Notes: generated by a model not told the origin, from the sequence alone. A stretch of 64,000 nt of DNA from Paenibacillus amylolyticus (GCF_001570725.1 NZ_BCNV01000011.1:186001-250000); one strand, 5' to 3'; shown: positions 51,830-60,486, numbered from the stretch's first letter. Numbers and translations are program-made.

Positions 51830-52079
51830 GTCTTATATATGCCCGCTGTGTAACGGTCTGGTTGTACCGGAGCAGGCTTGCCCCCACTGCCTTCAGGGAC
51901 TGTTAGAATGCGGCAAATTGGATGACTACACCGGACCATACAGCCCCTACGCATTCCAAACTTCCTCTGACACGGCAGACGAAGCCGAAAACGTTTGCAA
52001 TCATGTGATGTACTGTCACCATTGTCAGACGAGCACGCCATGGCCTGTCTCACTATGGGACTTGTCCGGAAACCTGTAA
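51828..52079 (+). CDS. Small zinc-ribbon protein
   Basis: 83 residues. Four Cys pairs or near-pairs: CPLC and CPHC in the first 25 residues (a zinc-ribbon knuckle pair), then a later CNHVMYCHHC. No further domain. Starts at TTG with AGGAGGG 6 nt upstream, and that site is inside a stable hairpin. It follows the YumC-like gene by 75 nt. Function unknown; similar small zinc-ribbon proteins are common in Paenibacillus. Confidence 0.7.
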   Translation: MSYICPLCNGLVVPEQACPHCLQGLLECGKLDDYTGPYSPYAFQTSSDTADEAENVCNHVMYCHHCQTSTPWPVSLWDLSGNL

Positions 52080-52100
52080 CATTGCCTGCAATGAGGATCT

Positions 52101-52244
52101 CTAGTGAAGAATGGCAGATACGTCGGTACCCAGTTTGCGCTTATGGATTTCTGCCAACAGCAGTGCGATGAAATCTCGTTCGAGATTCAACTCAATCGCT
52201 TTATGGTAGGAATCCAACAACATCTCATCGGATAACATAGCCAT
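52101..52244 (-). CDS. sda: Sporulation checkpoint protein Sda (histidine kinase inhibitor)
   Basis: 47 residues: a helical hairpin with the family run LSDEMLLDSYHKAIEL and LERDFIALLLAEIHKRKLG. It aligns well with B. subtilis Sda (46-52 residues), which binds KinA/KinB and blocks the sporulation phosphorelay when replication is under way or damaged. Start ATG at 52244 (a longer frame reaches 52286 but gives an N-terminus atypical for Sda). Several DnaA boxes lie 75-175 nt upstream, as in B. subtilis, where DnaA drives sda. Confidence 0.88.
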   Translation of the reverse strand: MAMLSDEMLLDSYHKAIELNLERDFIALLLAEIHKRKLGTDVSAILH

Positions 52245-52319
52245 TTCCCGCCACAACCTTTCCTTTTTTTTCCTCAAAACTATCATATCAGAGATTCATA
52301 TAGAGAACAAGCGTTCTTG

Positions 52320-52419
52320 TTATCCACAATGATATGTGGAAATCCTGTGCATAGTTTGTTGATAATTGGTAAAAATGTTGAGTAATCAACGTGTATAGTG
52401 TGGACAATATTTATGCACA
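52320..52419. promoter_or_regulatory. DnaA-box cluster upstream of sda
   Basis: Two perfect matches to TTATNCACA: TTATCCACA (52320-52328) and TTATGCACA (52411-52419). On the opposite strand are one-mismatch boxes CTATGCACA (52346-52354) and TTGTCCACA (52399-52407), and a weaker ATTTCCACA (52335-52343). Five sites fall in 100 bp. Confidence 0.8.
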
Positions 52420-52600
52420 GGAAAGATGTACTTTCAACAGAACGTTTATCAGCGTATTTTTTTTGGAATAAATTCATAGTTTCAAGACTTGTTGCGAGTA
52501 AATTACCCTGTAATGTAAAATTTCAAACGTTTTTCATACCGTTTTCTTCTATATATTATCGGTTTTTCTTGGATTTTTTTAAGCTTTTCCATCCATTTTT

Positions 52601-53260
52601 TTATTGTGGTCTGGTATTCACTTCCAGAATCCATATCTTGCCTGAATAATCCAGCCCATAATCAAAACCAAGCTGACCCACACCTGGGAACTGACTTTCC
52701 ATGATATGTGTGCATGTCAGTGTAAGTGAGCGCATCTCTCTGCGTTTGTGCCGACCGGATATATGTGGCAGGGATAAACCAAGGGCTCTCCGTCCCGACA
52801 ACATGGTGCCACCCTTGCTCAGATTCGTCACACAAAGTCCCGGGCGAGCGAGTCGTCCTACCAAGGAACGGAATACCCAGCCTCGTTCGGTCTTGACGAC
52901 TTTGACTCTATAATCAACAGGTCTTCCTTGAATCGTTGCCAGATGGATGCCCTGCTGGATCAAATACCTGCGTCTTGCCTTTACACGTACCAGAGAGCGA
53001 TACATCTGACTGAAACTGGCGAAAGAACGGGTCGTTTTCATATGCGTGTATCGATAAGCCCCTCCGCTCGCCGATACCCGGATGACACCATACCCTCCGC
53101 CACCGACAATAGGTTTGACATACACCATTCCATAACGACTGAGCATGTGCAGCAGATTCCCCGAGTTGAATGCCTTGGTCTGTGGAATATGGACAGCAGC
53201 TACCGGGTACTTCAGCAGTGCCGCTGTCTTCCGCCATTTGCTTGCAAGCTGTCTCGACAT
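52601..53260 (-). CDS. YheC/YheD-like ATP-grasp protein (spore-coat associated family)
   Basis: 219 residues. It has the YheC/YheD run VYVKPIVGGGGYGVIRV (ATP-grasp loop), DYRVKVVKTERGWVFRS, and GQLGFDYGLDYSGKIWILEVNTRP at the end (given in part), the metal/ATP-site motifs of the fold. In B. subtilis these proteins are linked to the spore coat; the ligated substrate is unknown. It ends right after the NTRP motif, shorter than B. subtilis YheC/YheD. ATG at 53260 with GGAAGGAG upstream. Confidence 0.85.
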   Translation of the reverse strand: MSRQLASKWRKTAALLKYPVAAVHIPQTKAFNSGNLLHMLSRYGMVYVKPIVGGGGYGVIRVSASGGAYRYTHMKTTRSFASFSQMYRSLVRVKARRRYLIQQGIHLATIQGRPVDYRVKVVKTERGWVFRSLVGRLARPGLCVTNLSKGGTMLSGRRALGLSLPHISGRHKRREMRSLTLTCTHIMESQFPGVGQLGFDYGLDYSGKIWILEVNTRPQ

Positions 53261-53496
53261 GGGTTGATCTCCTTCCCTAGAACAATAGTCCTTCCTTATA
53301 CATACTCAACAGGAGCCGTGCTTTCTTGGATGTCTGTCCAAGGCAAAGGCCCCTTTTCCATGGAACATGTCCCAAGGTGATGGCGGAAAAAGGAACAAGC
53401 GCCCGGTTTGCTTTTCAAACAAGTCAATCTGTCGTATGCTACTAAGGAATGGCTGGAAGGGCTTAAATATGAGGATCTAAGGAGCGTTCAGAAGAA

Positions 53497-53751
53497 ATGG
53501 AAGCATTTTTCAAATCACTATATGGCGTAGCCTATTTTGCAATGTCGATCGTTCTGGTAGCCGTCACGGTACTTCTCTTTGTCACAGGTATCCGACTGTT
53601 TATTCAAAAGCGCAATCGCGGCTTTGCCGTAAGTTGTCTTATATTTGCCTGTTTCATCGTCTTTATCATTGTTGTTATGTTAACTACGCCCTTCTCTGCC
53701 ACACCTCCGGGTTCACCGGAAGCCATGGCTGCCCTGCTTCACTTCGGGTAG
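53497..53751 (+). CDS. Small two-pass membrane protein
   Basis: 84 residues with two hydrophobic segments (about 12-32 and 45-64) joined by a short basic loop (QKRNRG). No family recognised. ATG at 53497 with AGGAG about 10 nt upstream. ppx starts 27 nt downstream on the same strand, so they are probably co-transcribed. Confidence 0.65.
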   Translation: MEAFFKSLYGVAYFAMSIVLVAVTVLLFVTGIRLFIQKRNRGFAVSCLIFACFIVFIIVVMLTTPFSATPPGSPEAMAALLHFG

Positions 53752-53777
53752 TTGAACCTCTGTAGAAGGAGATGCTT

Positions 53778-55307
53778 ATGACACGTACTAATGAAACCTT
53801 AGGAATTATTGATATCGGCTCGAACTCCATTCGTCTAGTTATATATGAACTGGACCAGGACAAAGCCTATCGCATCATTCATGAAGACAAATACGCCGCT
53901 CGTCTGAGCAGCGTTGTTGAGTCGGATGGAACCATTCTGCGTCACTCTCTGAATAAAGCCATCACCATCTTGCGTCAATTCAAAGCGACCTGTGAAGCGT
54001 ATCAAACCAAACTGATTCGCGCAGCAGCTACGGCAGCTATTCGTAACGCAAGTAATGTCCTTGAGATTATCGAATGGCTGGAGACTGAGACGGGACTTAC
54101 CATCGAATGTGTATCCGGAGATCGGGAGGCCTATTATGGTTTCCTTGGTGTCACTCAATCCATTGAACTGGCAGACGGTTATGTCGTGGATATTGGAGGT
54201 GGTAGCACGGAGATTACGGTCTTTCGGGATCGGAAAAGGTTACATAGCATTTCCCTCCCCATCGGTGCAGTGAACTCGCATGCCCGTTATGGGGGCGAAG
54301 ACCAGTGGACCGAGGAGAACGCGAATGCACTGTGTAACGAAGTCATTCAAGCTCTCCGTGGACAGGATTGGATTGCTGAGCACCCCGGCCTGCCACTTAT
54401 CGGACTTGGAGGAACGATGCGTACACTCGCCAAAGTGGAACAGAAGCGTACCCAGTATTCGCTGCCTGTCACCCATCATTATGAGATCGGTGAGGAAGCG
54501 ATGGAGAACATCGCACGCTCCTTGCCTCATCTCACCTCGGCACAGCGCAAAAAGGTACCTGGGCTCGCCAAAGATCGCGCAGACATCATTGTGCCCGGCG
54601 TATTGATCCTGCGAACTGTTTTCAGATTAATACAGGGTGATCGGTATGTGGTTAGTGGTGCGGGTTTACGGGACGGGTTGTTGCGAGATTACATGGCTGA
54701 AGGTCAACCGGTCGTTCCGGACGCGCTGAAGGACAGTATCCGTAACTTTATCCATTTTGGTCCGCCTATTCCAGAGAAACGTCTCCAACGGATTCATCAG
54801 GATGCAGTTACCCTGTATACTGCACTGCAAGGTACTGCGCCTGATCAAGCAGATACCCGAATTCTGTATGCTTCTTCCATGCTGCATATGGCTGGTAAGC
54901 AGATTAACTATTTCCGTTATACACAGCACTCGGCCTATTGGATCATGAATGCGAGCATCTATGGACTTTCTCACCGAGAGACCATTCTCAGTGCCAGTGC
55001 TGCCGATTATCATCCTAAAAAAAGAACGCCCCAACTGCTGAATAAGCACCGGGACATTCTGAAAAACTCGGATGAGCGGCATGCTCATCGTATAGGCTCT
55101 CTGCTGCGAGTAGCCGAAGCCATCAATCGATCCGAGAGCATCGCTGCGATCGAAGCAACAAAAGAAAACGACTCGCTGCAGGTGCACTTCACCTGTACAG
55201 CCGAGCCGTTACTGGAACTTGATGGCCTGGAAGAGGCCGTCAAGGACTTACAGGAAGCCTGGGGAGTTACGTTAACGCACTCCATTCAGCAGGCTTCCAA
55301 GGGATAA
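53778..55307 (+). CDS. ppx: Exopolyphosphatase / guanosine-pentaphosphatase (Ppx/GppA)
   Basis: 509 residues. The ASKHA ATPase-fold motifs are present: GIIDIGSNSIRLVIYE at the start, ECVSGDREAYYGFLG, VDIGGGSTEI, and LIGLGGTMRTLA, followed by a C-terminal HD-like helical domain (SSMLHMAGKQINYF...HRETILSASAADYH). It removes phosphate from polyphosphate ends. ATG at 53778 is preferred because the ATG at 53772 abuts the AAGGAG site. Its last 41 bp overlap the 3' end of ppk on the other strand. Confidence 0.93.
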   Translation: MTRTNETLGIIDIGSNSIRLVIYELDQDKAYRIIHEDKYAARLSSVVESDGTILRHSLNKAITILRQFKATCEAYQTKLIRAAATAAIRNASNVLEIIEWLETETGLTIECVSGDREAYYGFLGVTQSIELADGYVVDIGGGSTEITVFRDRKRLHSISLPIGAVNSHARYGGEDQWTEENANALCNEVIQALRGQDWIAEHPGLPLIGLGGTMRTLAKVEQKRTQYSLPVTHHYEIGEEAMENIARSLPHLTSAQRKKVPGLAKDRADIIVPGVLILRTVFRLIQGDRYVVSGAGLRDGLLRDYMAEGQPVVPDALKDSIRNFIHFGPPIPEKRLQRIHQDAVTLYTALQGTAPDQADTRILYASSMLHMAGKQINYFRYTQHSAYWIMNASIYGLSHRETILSASAADYHPKKRTPQLLNKHRDILKNSDERHAHRIGSLLRVAEAINRSESIAAIEATKENDSLQVHFTCTAEPLLELDGLEEAVKDLQEAWGVTLTHSIQQASKG

Positions 55308-57348
55308 TTCCCATGGCCTCCGTCTGACTTCTCAGCGGGGGCTTTTCATTTTGTACAAATACATAATTGCCACCAGGCATAAGTTCTCTCGCTTTGACAT
55401 TATCCATAAGGGACAGATTAAGGATATCCACCAGCATCTTTTTCAGCTCTGGATCGAATACAGGACACATCAGTTCAATTCTTCGATTCAGGTTACGTGT
55501 CATCCAGTCCGCACTGGAGATGAATACATCGGGGTTACCGCTATTTTCAAAATAAAACAACCGTGAATGCTCCAGGAAACGATCCACAATGCTAATGACC
55601 CGAATGTTCTCACTAAGCCCCTCTACCCCCGGACGCAGGCAGCATACGCCGCGCACAATCAAATCGATCTGTACCCCGGCTTGAGAAGCCTCGTACAACT
55701 CATCAATCATATCCTGATGGGATAAGGAGTTGATCTTGGCGATGATTCTGGCAGGTTTGCCTTTCAGGGCATGCTCCGTTTCTCTACGAATCAGGGAAAA
55801 CAGCTCGTCCTTCATACCATCCGGAGCTACGTGGAACGCCTGTAATGCCTTCGGACCGGAGTATCCAGTAATTTCATTGAACAATTCGGAAGCATCTTCT
55901 CCAATAATCGGATTGGAGGTAAACAGCCCCACGTCTGTATACACTTTGGCTGTACTCTCATTATAGTTACCGGTTCCTACGTGAACATAACGTCTCAAAC
56001 CCTGCTGTTCCCTGCGTACGACAAGAATGATTTTGGCATGGGTTTTCAGTCCAACCAGTCCATAGACCACGTGACATCCGGCCTTCTCCAGCTTACGGGC
56101 CCAAGCGATGTTGCGTTCTTCATCGAACCGGGCTTTCAGTTCCACCACAACTGTGACCTGCTTGCCACTCTCAGCAGCAAGTGCAAGTGCCGGAATAAGG
56201 CGTGAATCGCCATTGACCCGATATAAGGTCATCTTGATGGCCAGAACTCTTGGATCTTCCGAAGCCTCCAAGATAAAATCGGTGACCGGTTCAAATGATT
56301 CGTATGGATGATGCACCAGCACATCCCGTCTGCGCAGCAGCTCAAAATGACTTTCTCTGGGCAGGAACTCCAGTGGATAGACAGGCTTCACCGGACTGTA
56401 TTTCAGATGTGAGAAGCCCTCCAGACTATCTACGAATCCAGCCAGAAAACTCAGATCCAGTGGTCCATCAATTTCGTACACCGGGTCCTGAATATCGAAT
56501 TCATCCTGCAATTCAAGCAAAGCGTCCGGACGAAAATCCTTGCAGACTTCCAGTCGTACAGGAGCCCCTCGGCGTCTGCGCCGCAATTCTTTTTCAATAG
56601 CCTCCAGCAGATCTTCCGCTTCTTCTTCATTAATAAACAGATCCGCATTGCGGGTCACCCGGAATTCCTGCGCAGCCAGCGAGATATATCCGCTGAAGAG
56701 CGTGTGGATATGATGTTTGATGAGGTCTTCAATCAGGATGAATGTTTTCTTTTTGCTATTCGCCCGAATGGGGGCCTGAACCACCCGCGGAAGATTGGAA
56801 GGTACCTGAACAATAGCCATAAACGGCTCGCCCTCTTGCTCCCCTTCCTTCTGCAGCATCACGGACAGATAGACAGACTTATTGTGTACCAGCGGGAACG
56901 GACGACTCTGATCAATCGCCATCGGTGTGAGTACCGGGAAAATAATTTCGTGAAAGTACTGGTCCATTGCGCGCTGCTGTGTCACATTAAGATCTGTATA
57001 TTCCTGAATGTTTACGCCTTTCTTGGCGAGTAGACGAATAAGTTCACGATACGTTTTATACTGCTCGGCGACCATGGTCCCGGTTCGTTTGATCAATCTG
57101 CGGTATAATCCCGAAGGGGTATACCCTGTAAAATCCTTTTGCGTAAATCCGGCCTTGATCTTCTCTTTTGTCTCTGCCACCCTTACACTGACGAACTCGT
57201 CCAGATTACTGGCGACAATCCCGAGAAATCTCATGCGTTCCAGCAGGGGCGTCGTTGGATCCTGGGCCTCCTGAAGTACGCGCCGATTAAACTCAACCCA
57301 ACTTAAATCGCGATTAACGTAGTTACCTGTTTTGACGTCTCTATGCAT
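55267..57348 (-). CDS. ppk: Polyphosphate kinase PPK1
   Basis: 693 residues with the four PPK1 domains. NRDLSWVEFNRRVLQEA at the start, GLKTHAKIILVVRRE around the phosphorylated His, YVHVGTGNYNESTAKVYTD (phospholipase D-like motif), and DVFISSADWMTRNLNRRIE near the end. It makes polyphosphate from ATP, reversibly. ATG at 57348 with GGAGG directly upstream; the frame extends to 57372 without a site. Convergent with ppx with a 41-bp overlap of coding 3' ends. Confidence 0.95.
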   Translation of the reverse strand: MHRDVKTGNYVNRDLSWVEFNRRVLQEAQDPTTPLLERMRFLGIVASNLDEFVSVRVAETKEKIKAGFTQKDFTGYTPSGLYRRLIKRTGTMVAEQYKTYRELIRLLAKKGVNIQEYTDLNVTQQRAMDQYFHEIIFPVLTPMAIDQSRPFPLVHNKSVYLSVMLQKEGEQEGEPFMAIVQVPSNLPRVVQAPIRANSKKKTFILIEDLIKHHIHTLFSGYISLAAQEFRVTRNADLFINEEEAEDLLEAIEKELRRRRRGAPVRLEVCKDFRPDALLELQDEFDIQDPVYEIDGPLDLSFLAGFVDSLEGFSHLKYSPVKPVYPLEFLPRESHFELLRRRDVLVHHPYESFEPVTDFILEASEDPRVLAIKMTLYRVNGDSRLIPALALAAESGKQVTVVVELKARFDEERNIAWARKLEKAGCHVVYGLVGLKTHAKIILVVRREQQGLRRYVHVGTGNYNESTAKVYTDVGLFTSNPIIGEDASELFNEITGYSGPKALQAFHVAPDGMKDELFSLIRRETEHALKGKPARIIAKINSLSHQDMIDELYEASQAGVQIDLIVRGVCCLRPGVEGLSENIRVISIVDRFLEHSRLFYFENSGNPDVFISSADWMTRNLNRRIELMCPVFDPELKKMLVDILNLSLMDNVKARELMPGGNYVFVQNEKPPLRSQTEAMGIIPWKPAEWSALT

Positions 57349-57597
57349 GTATGGCCTCCGAATGTGTTGCATATCTATTCTTGGTTAGAAGTTCTACTAT
57401 AATTGTACTATTCGTAATCAACATCAAGCGTCAGCGCAGTGTAAACGCTACGTAAAATTTATGTAAATGATACCTCATGGGCGCAACTTTTTCCATCCCT
57501 TTACAAAGGTCAATAGACAGAGTAAAGTGAAGTACAGTGTGATTTGGTCCGGTTTCTTGTTATCATTTCCAAATATCAGTATTTAAAGGAGTATATA

Positions 57598-57825
57598 ATG
57601 AAATCCAACAAACCTAGAACGTTACAAAAAAATATAGAGTTTTTCACGGCTGCACTCTCTCAATGTGTAGTGAGCGCATGGCAGGAAGACCCAGCTGGCG
57701 TCTACTGTGAAGTGGGTAGTGGTATCGTCGAGCGGATTAGTGAAGATAGCGTGCGCATTCGCAACAATGACGGAACGAAGAGTCACTATGCACGAGATAT
57801 CACGATGTTCCAGACCGAAAAATAA
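57598..57825 (+). CDS. Small hypothetical protein, 75 residues
   Basis: 75 residues, soluble, no recognised domain. The middle (GVYCEVGSGIVERISEDSVRIR) looks like a small beta-barrel fragment and the C-terminus is DITMFQTEK. ATG at 57598 with AAAGGAG 6 nt upstream; a longer frame to 57544 lacks one. It precedes the candidate structured RNA. Confidence 0.65.
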   Translation: MKSNKPRTLQKNIEFFTAALSQCVVSAWQEDPAGVYCEVGSGIVERISEDSVRIRNNDGTKSHYARDITMFQTEK

Positions 57826-57885
57826 TTTTGCGTAAATACGTAAAAAAGACTAGCTTTCCCAAACAAGATGTTGTATACTCTTGCC

Positions 57886-58050
57886 ACAAGGAAAGGAGGT
57901 GCGTCAACATTTCTAATCACATGTTGAACGTGTCCCTTACCCGATCCACTAGCTCAAAATAAAATGAGTCTGGTGGAGGCGCGGGATACGGATCAATGTT
58001 TCAAAAAGCGCCACGGGTAGAAAAGCCGTCTTCGGACGGCTTTTTGTTTT
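57886..58050 (+). ncRNA. Candidate structured RNA / leader with terminator
   Basis: About 165 nt, starting after a -10-like TATACT (57874-57879) and ending in a terminator. Predicted stems: CAACAT/ATGTTG (57905-57926); CGTGTCCC/GGGATACG (57929-57990) enclosing CCACTAG-CTC/GAG-CTGGTGG. AACATT (57906-57911) can instead pair with AATGTT (57995-58000), which suggests alternative folds. A 13-codon frame from ATG 57921 lies inside but its ribosome site is too far away. No Rfam family was recognised. Confidence 0.5.
58021..58047 (+). terminator. Terminator of the structured RNA
   Basis: AAAAGCCGTC TTCG GACGGCTTTTT, a perfect stem with a UUCG tetraloop and T-run, 127 nt before the GH53 start. Confidence 0.9.
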
Positions 58051-58173
58051 GTCTTTTTTCATAGAGAGGTTGAGAAAACACCCAAAATATTGGAAATGGA
58101 CCCTTTAGTCGAGTAAACCTGGATGGCTATAATTAGGATGCAACTCAACCCAAATCCGAGGAGGCATCTTGTA

Positions 58174-59223
58174 ATGTTTAAAAATGTAAGGGGTTTCAAG
58201 ACATCCATCATGTTGGCTTTTGTTTTGTTATTCACCTCCATCATGTTGCCCGCAGGTCAGCATGCCAGCGCAGCACCAAGTTTCGCCAAAGGAGCCGACA
58301 TCAGCTGGGTTCCCGGAATGGAAGCCCAAGGTTACAAATGGAAAGATAAAAACGGGGTACAGCGTGACATCATTGATATTTTGAAAAACGACTATCAAAT
58401 CAACTCCGTTCGTATTCGAGTGTTCGTTAATCCTTCGAATGATTATGGTAACGGTTACATGAATAAGGATCGTGCGGCTACACTCGCACAACGTGCCAAA
58501 AATGCCGGCATGAGCGTGATGCTCACCCTGCACTACAGCGACTCCTGGGCAGATCCTGGTCAACAAACCAAACCTGCTGCCTGGAAAAATTACACGTTCC
58601 AACAACTCATGGATGCGGTATGGAACCACACTCGTGATGTGATGACCGCGATGCAAAGCAAAGGCGTTACCCCTGACTGGGTACAGATCGGTAATGAAAC
58701 AAGCAACGGCATGTTATGGGAAGATGGCAAAGCATCCACTAACATGAAAAACTATGCGTGGCTGGTGAACACAGGCCATAATGCAGTGAAATCCCTGAGC
58801 AGCGGCACCAAAACCATTGTGCATCTGGCGGGTGGAGATGATAACGCCCTATATGTATGGAATATTGGTGGTCTGATCAATAACGGAGCTAACTTTGACA
58901 TGATTGCCATGTCCCTCTACCCTTCGGCTTCCGACTGGAATACAGCTGTGACGAACACGGTAAACAACGCCAAGGATATGATCAACCGTTATGGCAAAGA
59001 GATCATCATCTCCGAAATTGGCATGGACAATAATCAGGCAGCGGCTGGTAAAAGTTTTGTCGCGTCGATGAAAAACCAAATCCGCAATCTGCCGAATGGC
59101 AAAGGTAAAGGTGTATTCTACTGGGAGCCTCAGGCTACACCAGGTTATAACAGTGGATATGGTAAGGGTGCTTGGCAATCGAATATGATGCCGACGGTAG
59201 TCATGGAAGGATTTATTGACTAG
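58174..59223 (+). CDS. Secreted GH53 endo-beta-1,4-galactanase
   Basis: 349 residues. Signal peptide (hydrophobic core SIMLAFVLLFTSIMLPAG, cleavage near ASA-AP). A single GH53 barrel follows: FAKGADISWVPGMEAQG, LTLHYSDSWADPG, acid/base Glu in VQIGNETSNGML, nucleophile Glu in IISEIGMDN, then YWEPQ. It cuts beta-1,4-galactan side chains of pectin outside the cell. ATG at 58174 with GGAGG about 10 nt upstream; the longer frame to 58123 has no site. No other galactan genes are nearby. Confidence 0.95.
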   Translation: MFKNVRGFKTSIMLAFVLLFTSIMLPAGQHASAAPSFAKGADISWVPGMEAQGYKWKDKNGVQRDIIDILKNDYQINSVRIRVFVNPSNDYGNGYMNKDRAATLAQRAKNAGMSVMLTLHYSDSWADPGQQTKPAAWKNYTFQQLMDAVWNHTRDVMTAMQSKGVTPDWVQIGNETSNGMLWEDGKASTNMKNYAWLVNTGHNAVKSLSSGTKTIVHLAGGDDNALYVWNIGGLINNGANFDMIAMSLYPSASDWNTAVTNTVNNAKDMINRYGKEIIISEIGMDNNQAAAGKSFVASMKNQIRNLPNGKGKGVFYWEPQATPGYNSGYGKGAWQSNMMPTVVMEGFID

Positions 59224-59250
59224 GTACGGTGGGTAGAAGTGTACTGGTGG

Positions 59251-59400
59251 GCAGCGTAGTGGGCGTTCCGGGGGCGGATCGTTCTTATGATCGCTGTTAT
59301 CCCCAGATTTTATGAATTCCCCTCATAAGGGGAAAATCCGGGGATAAAGGCGAACGCTTCGCTTCTTCAGAATCGATTCCGCCCCCTCCACTACGTTGCT
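59251..59400 (+). repeat. Dispersed hairpin element family A, copy 8 (GC-rich outer stem)
   Basis: About 150 bp. The outer stem is GCAGCGTAGTGG / CCACTACGTTGC and the inner arm GGGGGCGGATCG / CGATTCCGCCCCC, again with a single bulged base; it differs wholly in sequence from copies 1-7. The core ATCGCTGTTATCCCC and the GCGAACGCTTCGC hairpin are conserved. It starts 28 nt after the GH53 stop. Confidence 0.85.
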
Positions 59401-59459
59401 GCTCCTTGAGACACTTCTAAAATCGTGTGTAGTCAAATGATTAGGGTAATGAACAGCGG

Positions 59460-59490
59460 AAGGCGCTTTCCTGTGGGATTAGCGCCTTTT
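59460..59490 (+). terminator. Terminator-like hairpin
   Basis: AAGGCGC...GCGCCTTTT with a 15-nt loop, downstream of GH53 and family A copy 8. The T-run is short. Confidence 0.5.
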
Positions 59491-59500
59491 GTGTGTTTGC

Positions 59501-59533
59501 GGGCAGCGTGGTCGGCGTTCCGGGGGCGGATCG
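59501..59533 (+). repeat. Solo left arm of a family A element
   Basis: 33 bp matching the left arm of copy 8 (59249-59281) at 31 of 33 positions, but without core or right arm. It may be a fragment left by deletion or a partial duplication. Confidence 0.65.
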
Positions 59534-59679
59534 GGCACTTCTAAAGCGTGTCGCGATCAATCGAGGAGGGTTGCGCCACTCGGGCTGGAGACTGATGTTC
59601 TTTTGGCTTACATATGAATATAATAAGTTAATTGAGATAACACATAGGATCAACTTTTTATTGGAGCGGGGGAATATGG

Positions 59680-60159
59680 ATGAGTTTTTTAAAAGGTATG
59701 GGGCAATTGGCTGGAGAATTTACCGGGAAAGTATTGGGAGGTAGTGTGCGGGTTGTAGGTGAACTTGCAGGAAGTCCCTTTATCAAGGAAATCGGAAACG
59801 GCGTAGAAAAAGCCACGATTAATACAGGCAAAACCGTTGGACAACTGGCTAGCGGGACATATGATCTGGCGAGTGGTGCGATCCGTAAAGATGATACCGC
59901 CATAGACGCGGGACTTGCCGATATTGGAGGTGCCGTAACCAATACTGCAAAAGGTGTAGCGATATCAGCCAAGTATGTATATAAAGGTGGTAAGGACGTC
60001 GTCGTGGGCCTGAAAGAGGAAGATAAGGACAGAGTCAAGCTTGGTGCCAAGAATCTTTTAGCTGCTGCTGCCGTAACAACACTCGCCGTTGGTGTGATTG
60101 ATGCAGTTGATGGGGCTGAGAGTGTGGACACGGCAGAATCGGGATTAGATCATCAGTAA
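59680..60159 (+). CDS. Gly/Ala-rich hypothetical protein
   Basis: 159 residues rich in Gly, Ala, Val and Lys, with repeated amphipathic segments (GKVLGGSVRVVGELAG, GKTVGQLASGTYDLASGAIR, GAKNLLAAAAVTTLAVGVID). No signal peptide and no recognised domain; the spacing of small residues suggests glycine-zipper-like helices or membrane association. ATG at 59680 with GGGGGAA upstream. It ends 15 bp inside the 3' end of the gene on the other strand. Confidence 0.6.
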   Translation: MSFLKGMGQLAGEFTGKVLGGSVRVVGELAGSPFIKEIGNGVEKATINTGKTVGQLASGTYDLASGAIRKDDTAIDAGLADIGGAVTNTAKGVAISAKYVYKGGKDVVVGLKEEDKDRVKLGAKNLLAAAAVTTLAVGVIDAVDGAESVDTAESGLDHQ

Positions 60160-60486
60160 CACGACAACCGAAGAAACACAGCCTAGCAGGGCAACAAAAA
60201 TATGGAGGCAACTAAACGAGATTTTTTCAAGAAAATTCCGTTGTTTCTTCTGAATAAAGCATGAGTAAATGAACACCGTAACCACAATCGGCAGATATAA
60301 ATGAAAATCCGGACCATCCGTGCTTGGTAATAGTTTATTAATATATCGACCTATCGTCTCATTGACCATCATAAATCCATATATACCACCAATTATCGCT
60401 GAAACTGCAAACTGAAATAGTATCTGAACTACAGCATTCTTTACAAAGAACGGATCACGTTTACGGTAACGGTCACTAACCATCAT
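60145..60486 (-). CDS. Small multi-pass membrane protein
   Basis: 113 residues with three hydrophobic segments (VQILFQFAVSAIIGGIYGFM, LPIVVTVFIYSCF and HIFVALLGCVSSVVVLLMI). A basic N-terminus precedes the first. ATG at 60486 with GAGGAGG 11 nt upstream; the frame to 60552 has no better site. No family recognised. Convergent with the Gly/Ala-rich gene. Confidence 0.6.
   Translation of the reverse strand: MMVSDRYRKRDPFFVKNAVVQILFQFAVSAIIGGIYGFMMVNETIGRYINKLLPSTDGPDFHLYLPIVVTVFIYSCFIQKKQRNFLEKISFSCLHIFVALLGCVSSVVVLLMI

Noticed and set aside
57921..57962. 13-codon peptide gene in the candidate RNA
   Set aside because: The ATG is more than 20 nt from the AGGAGG site and the frame overlaps the main stems; it is more likely part of the RNA structure.
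3142..59400. Insertion sequences with transposase
   Set aside because: No transposase or transposase fragment is encoded anywhere in the window. The repeats are non-coding and were reported as such.
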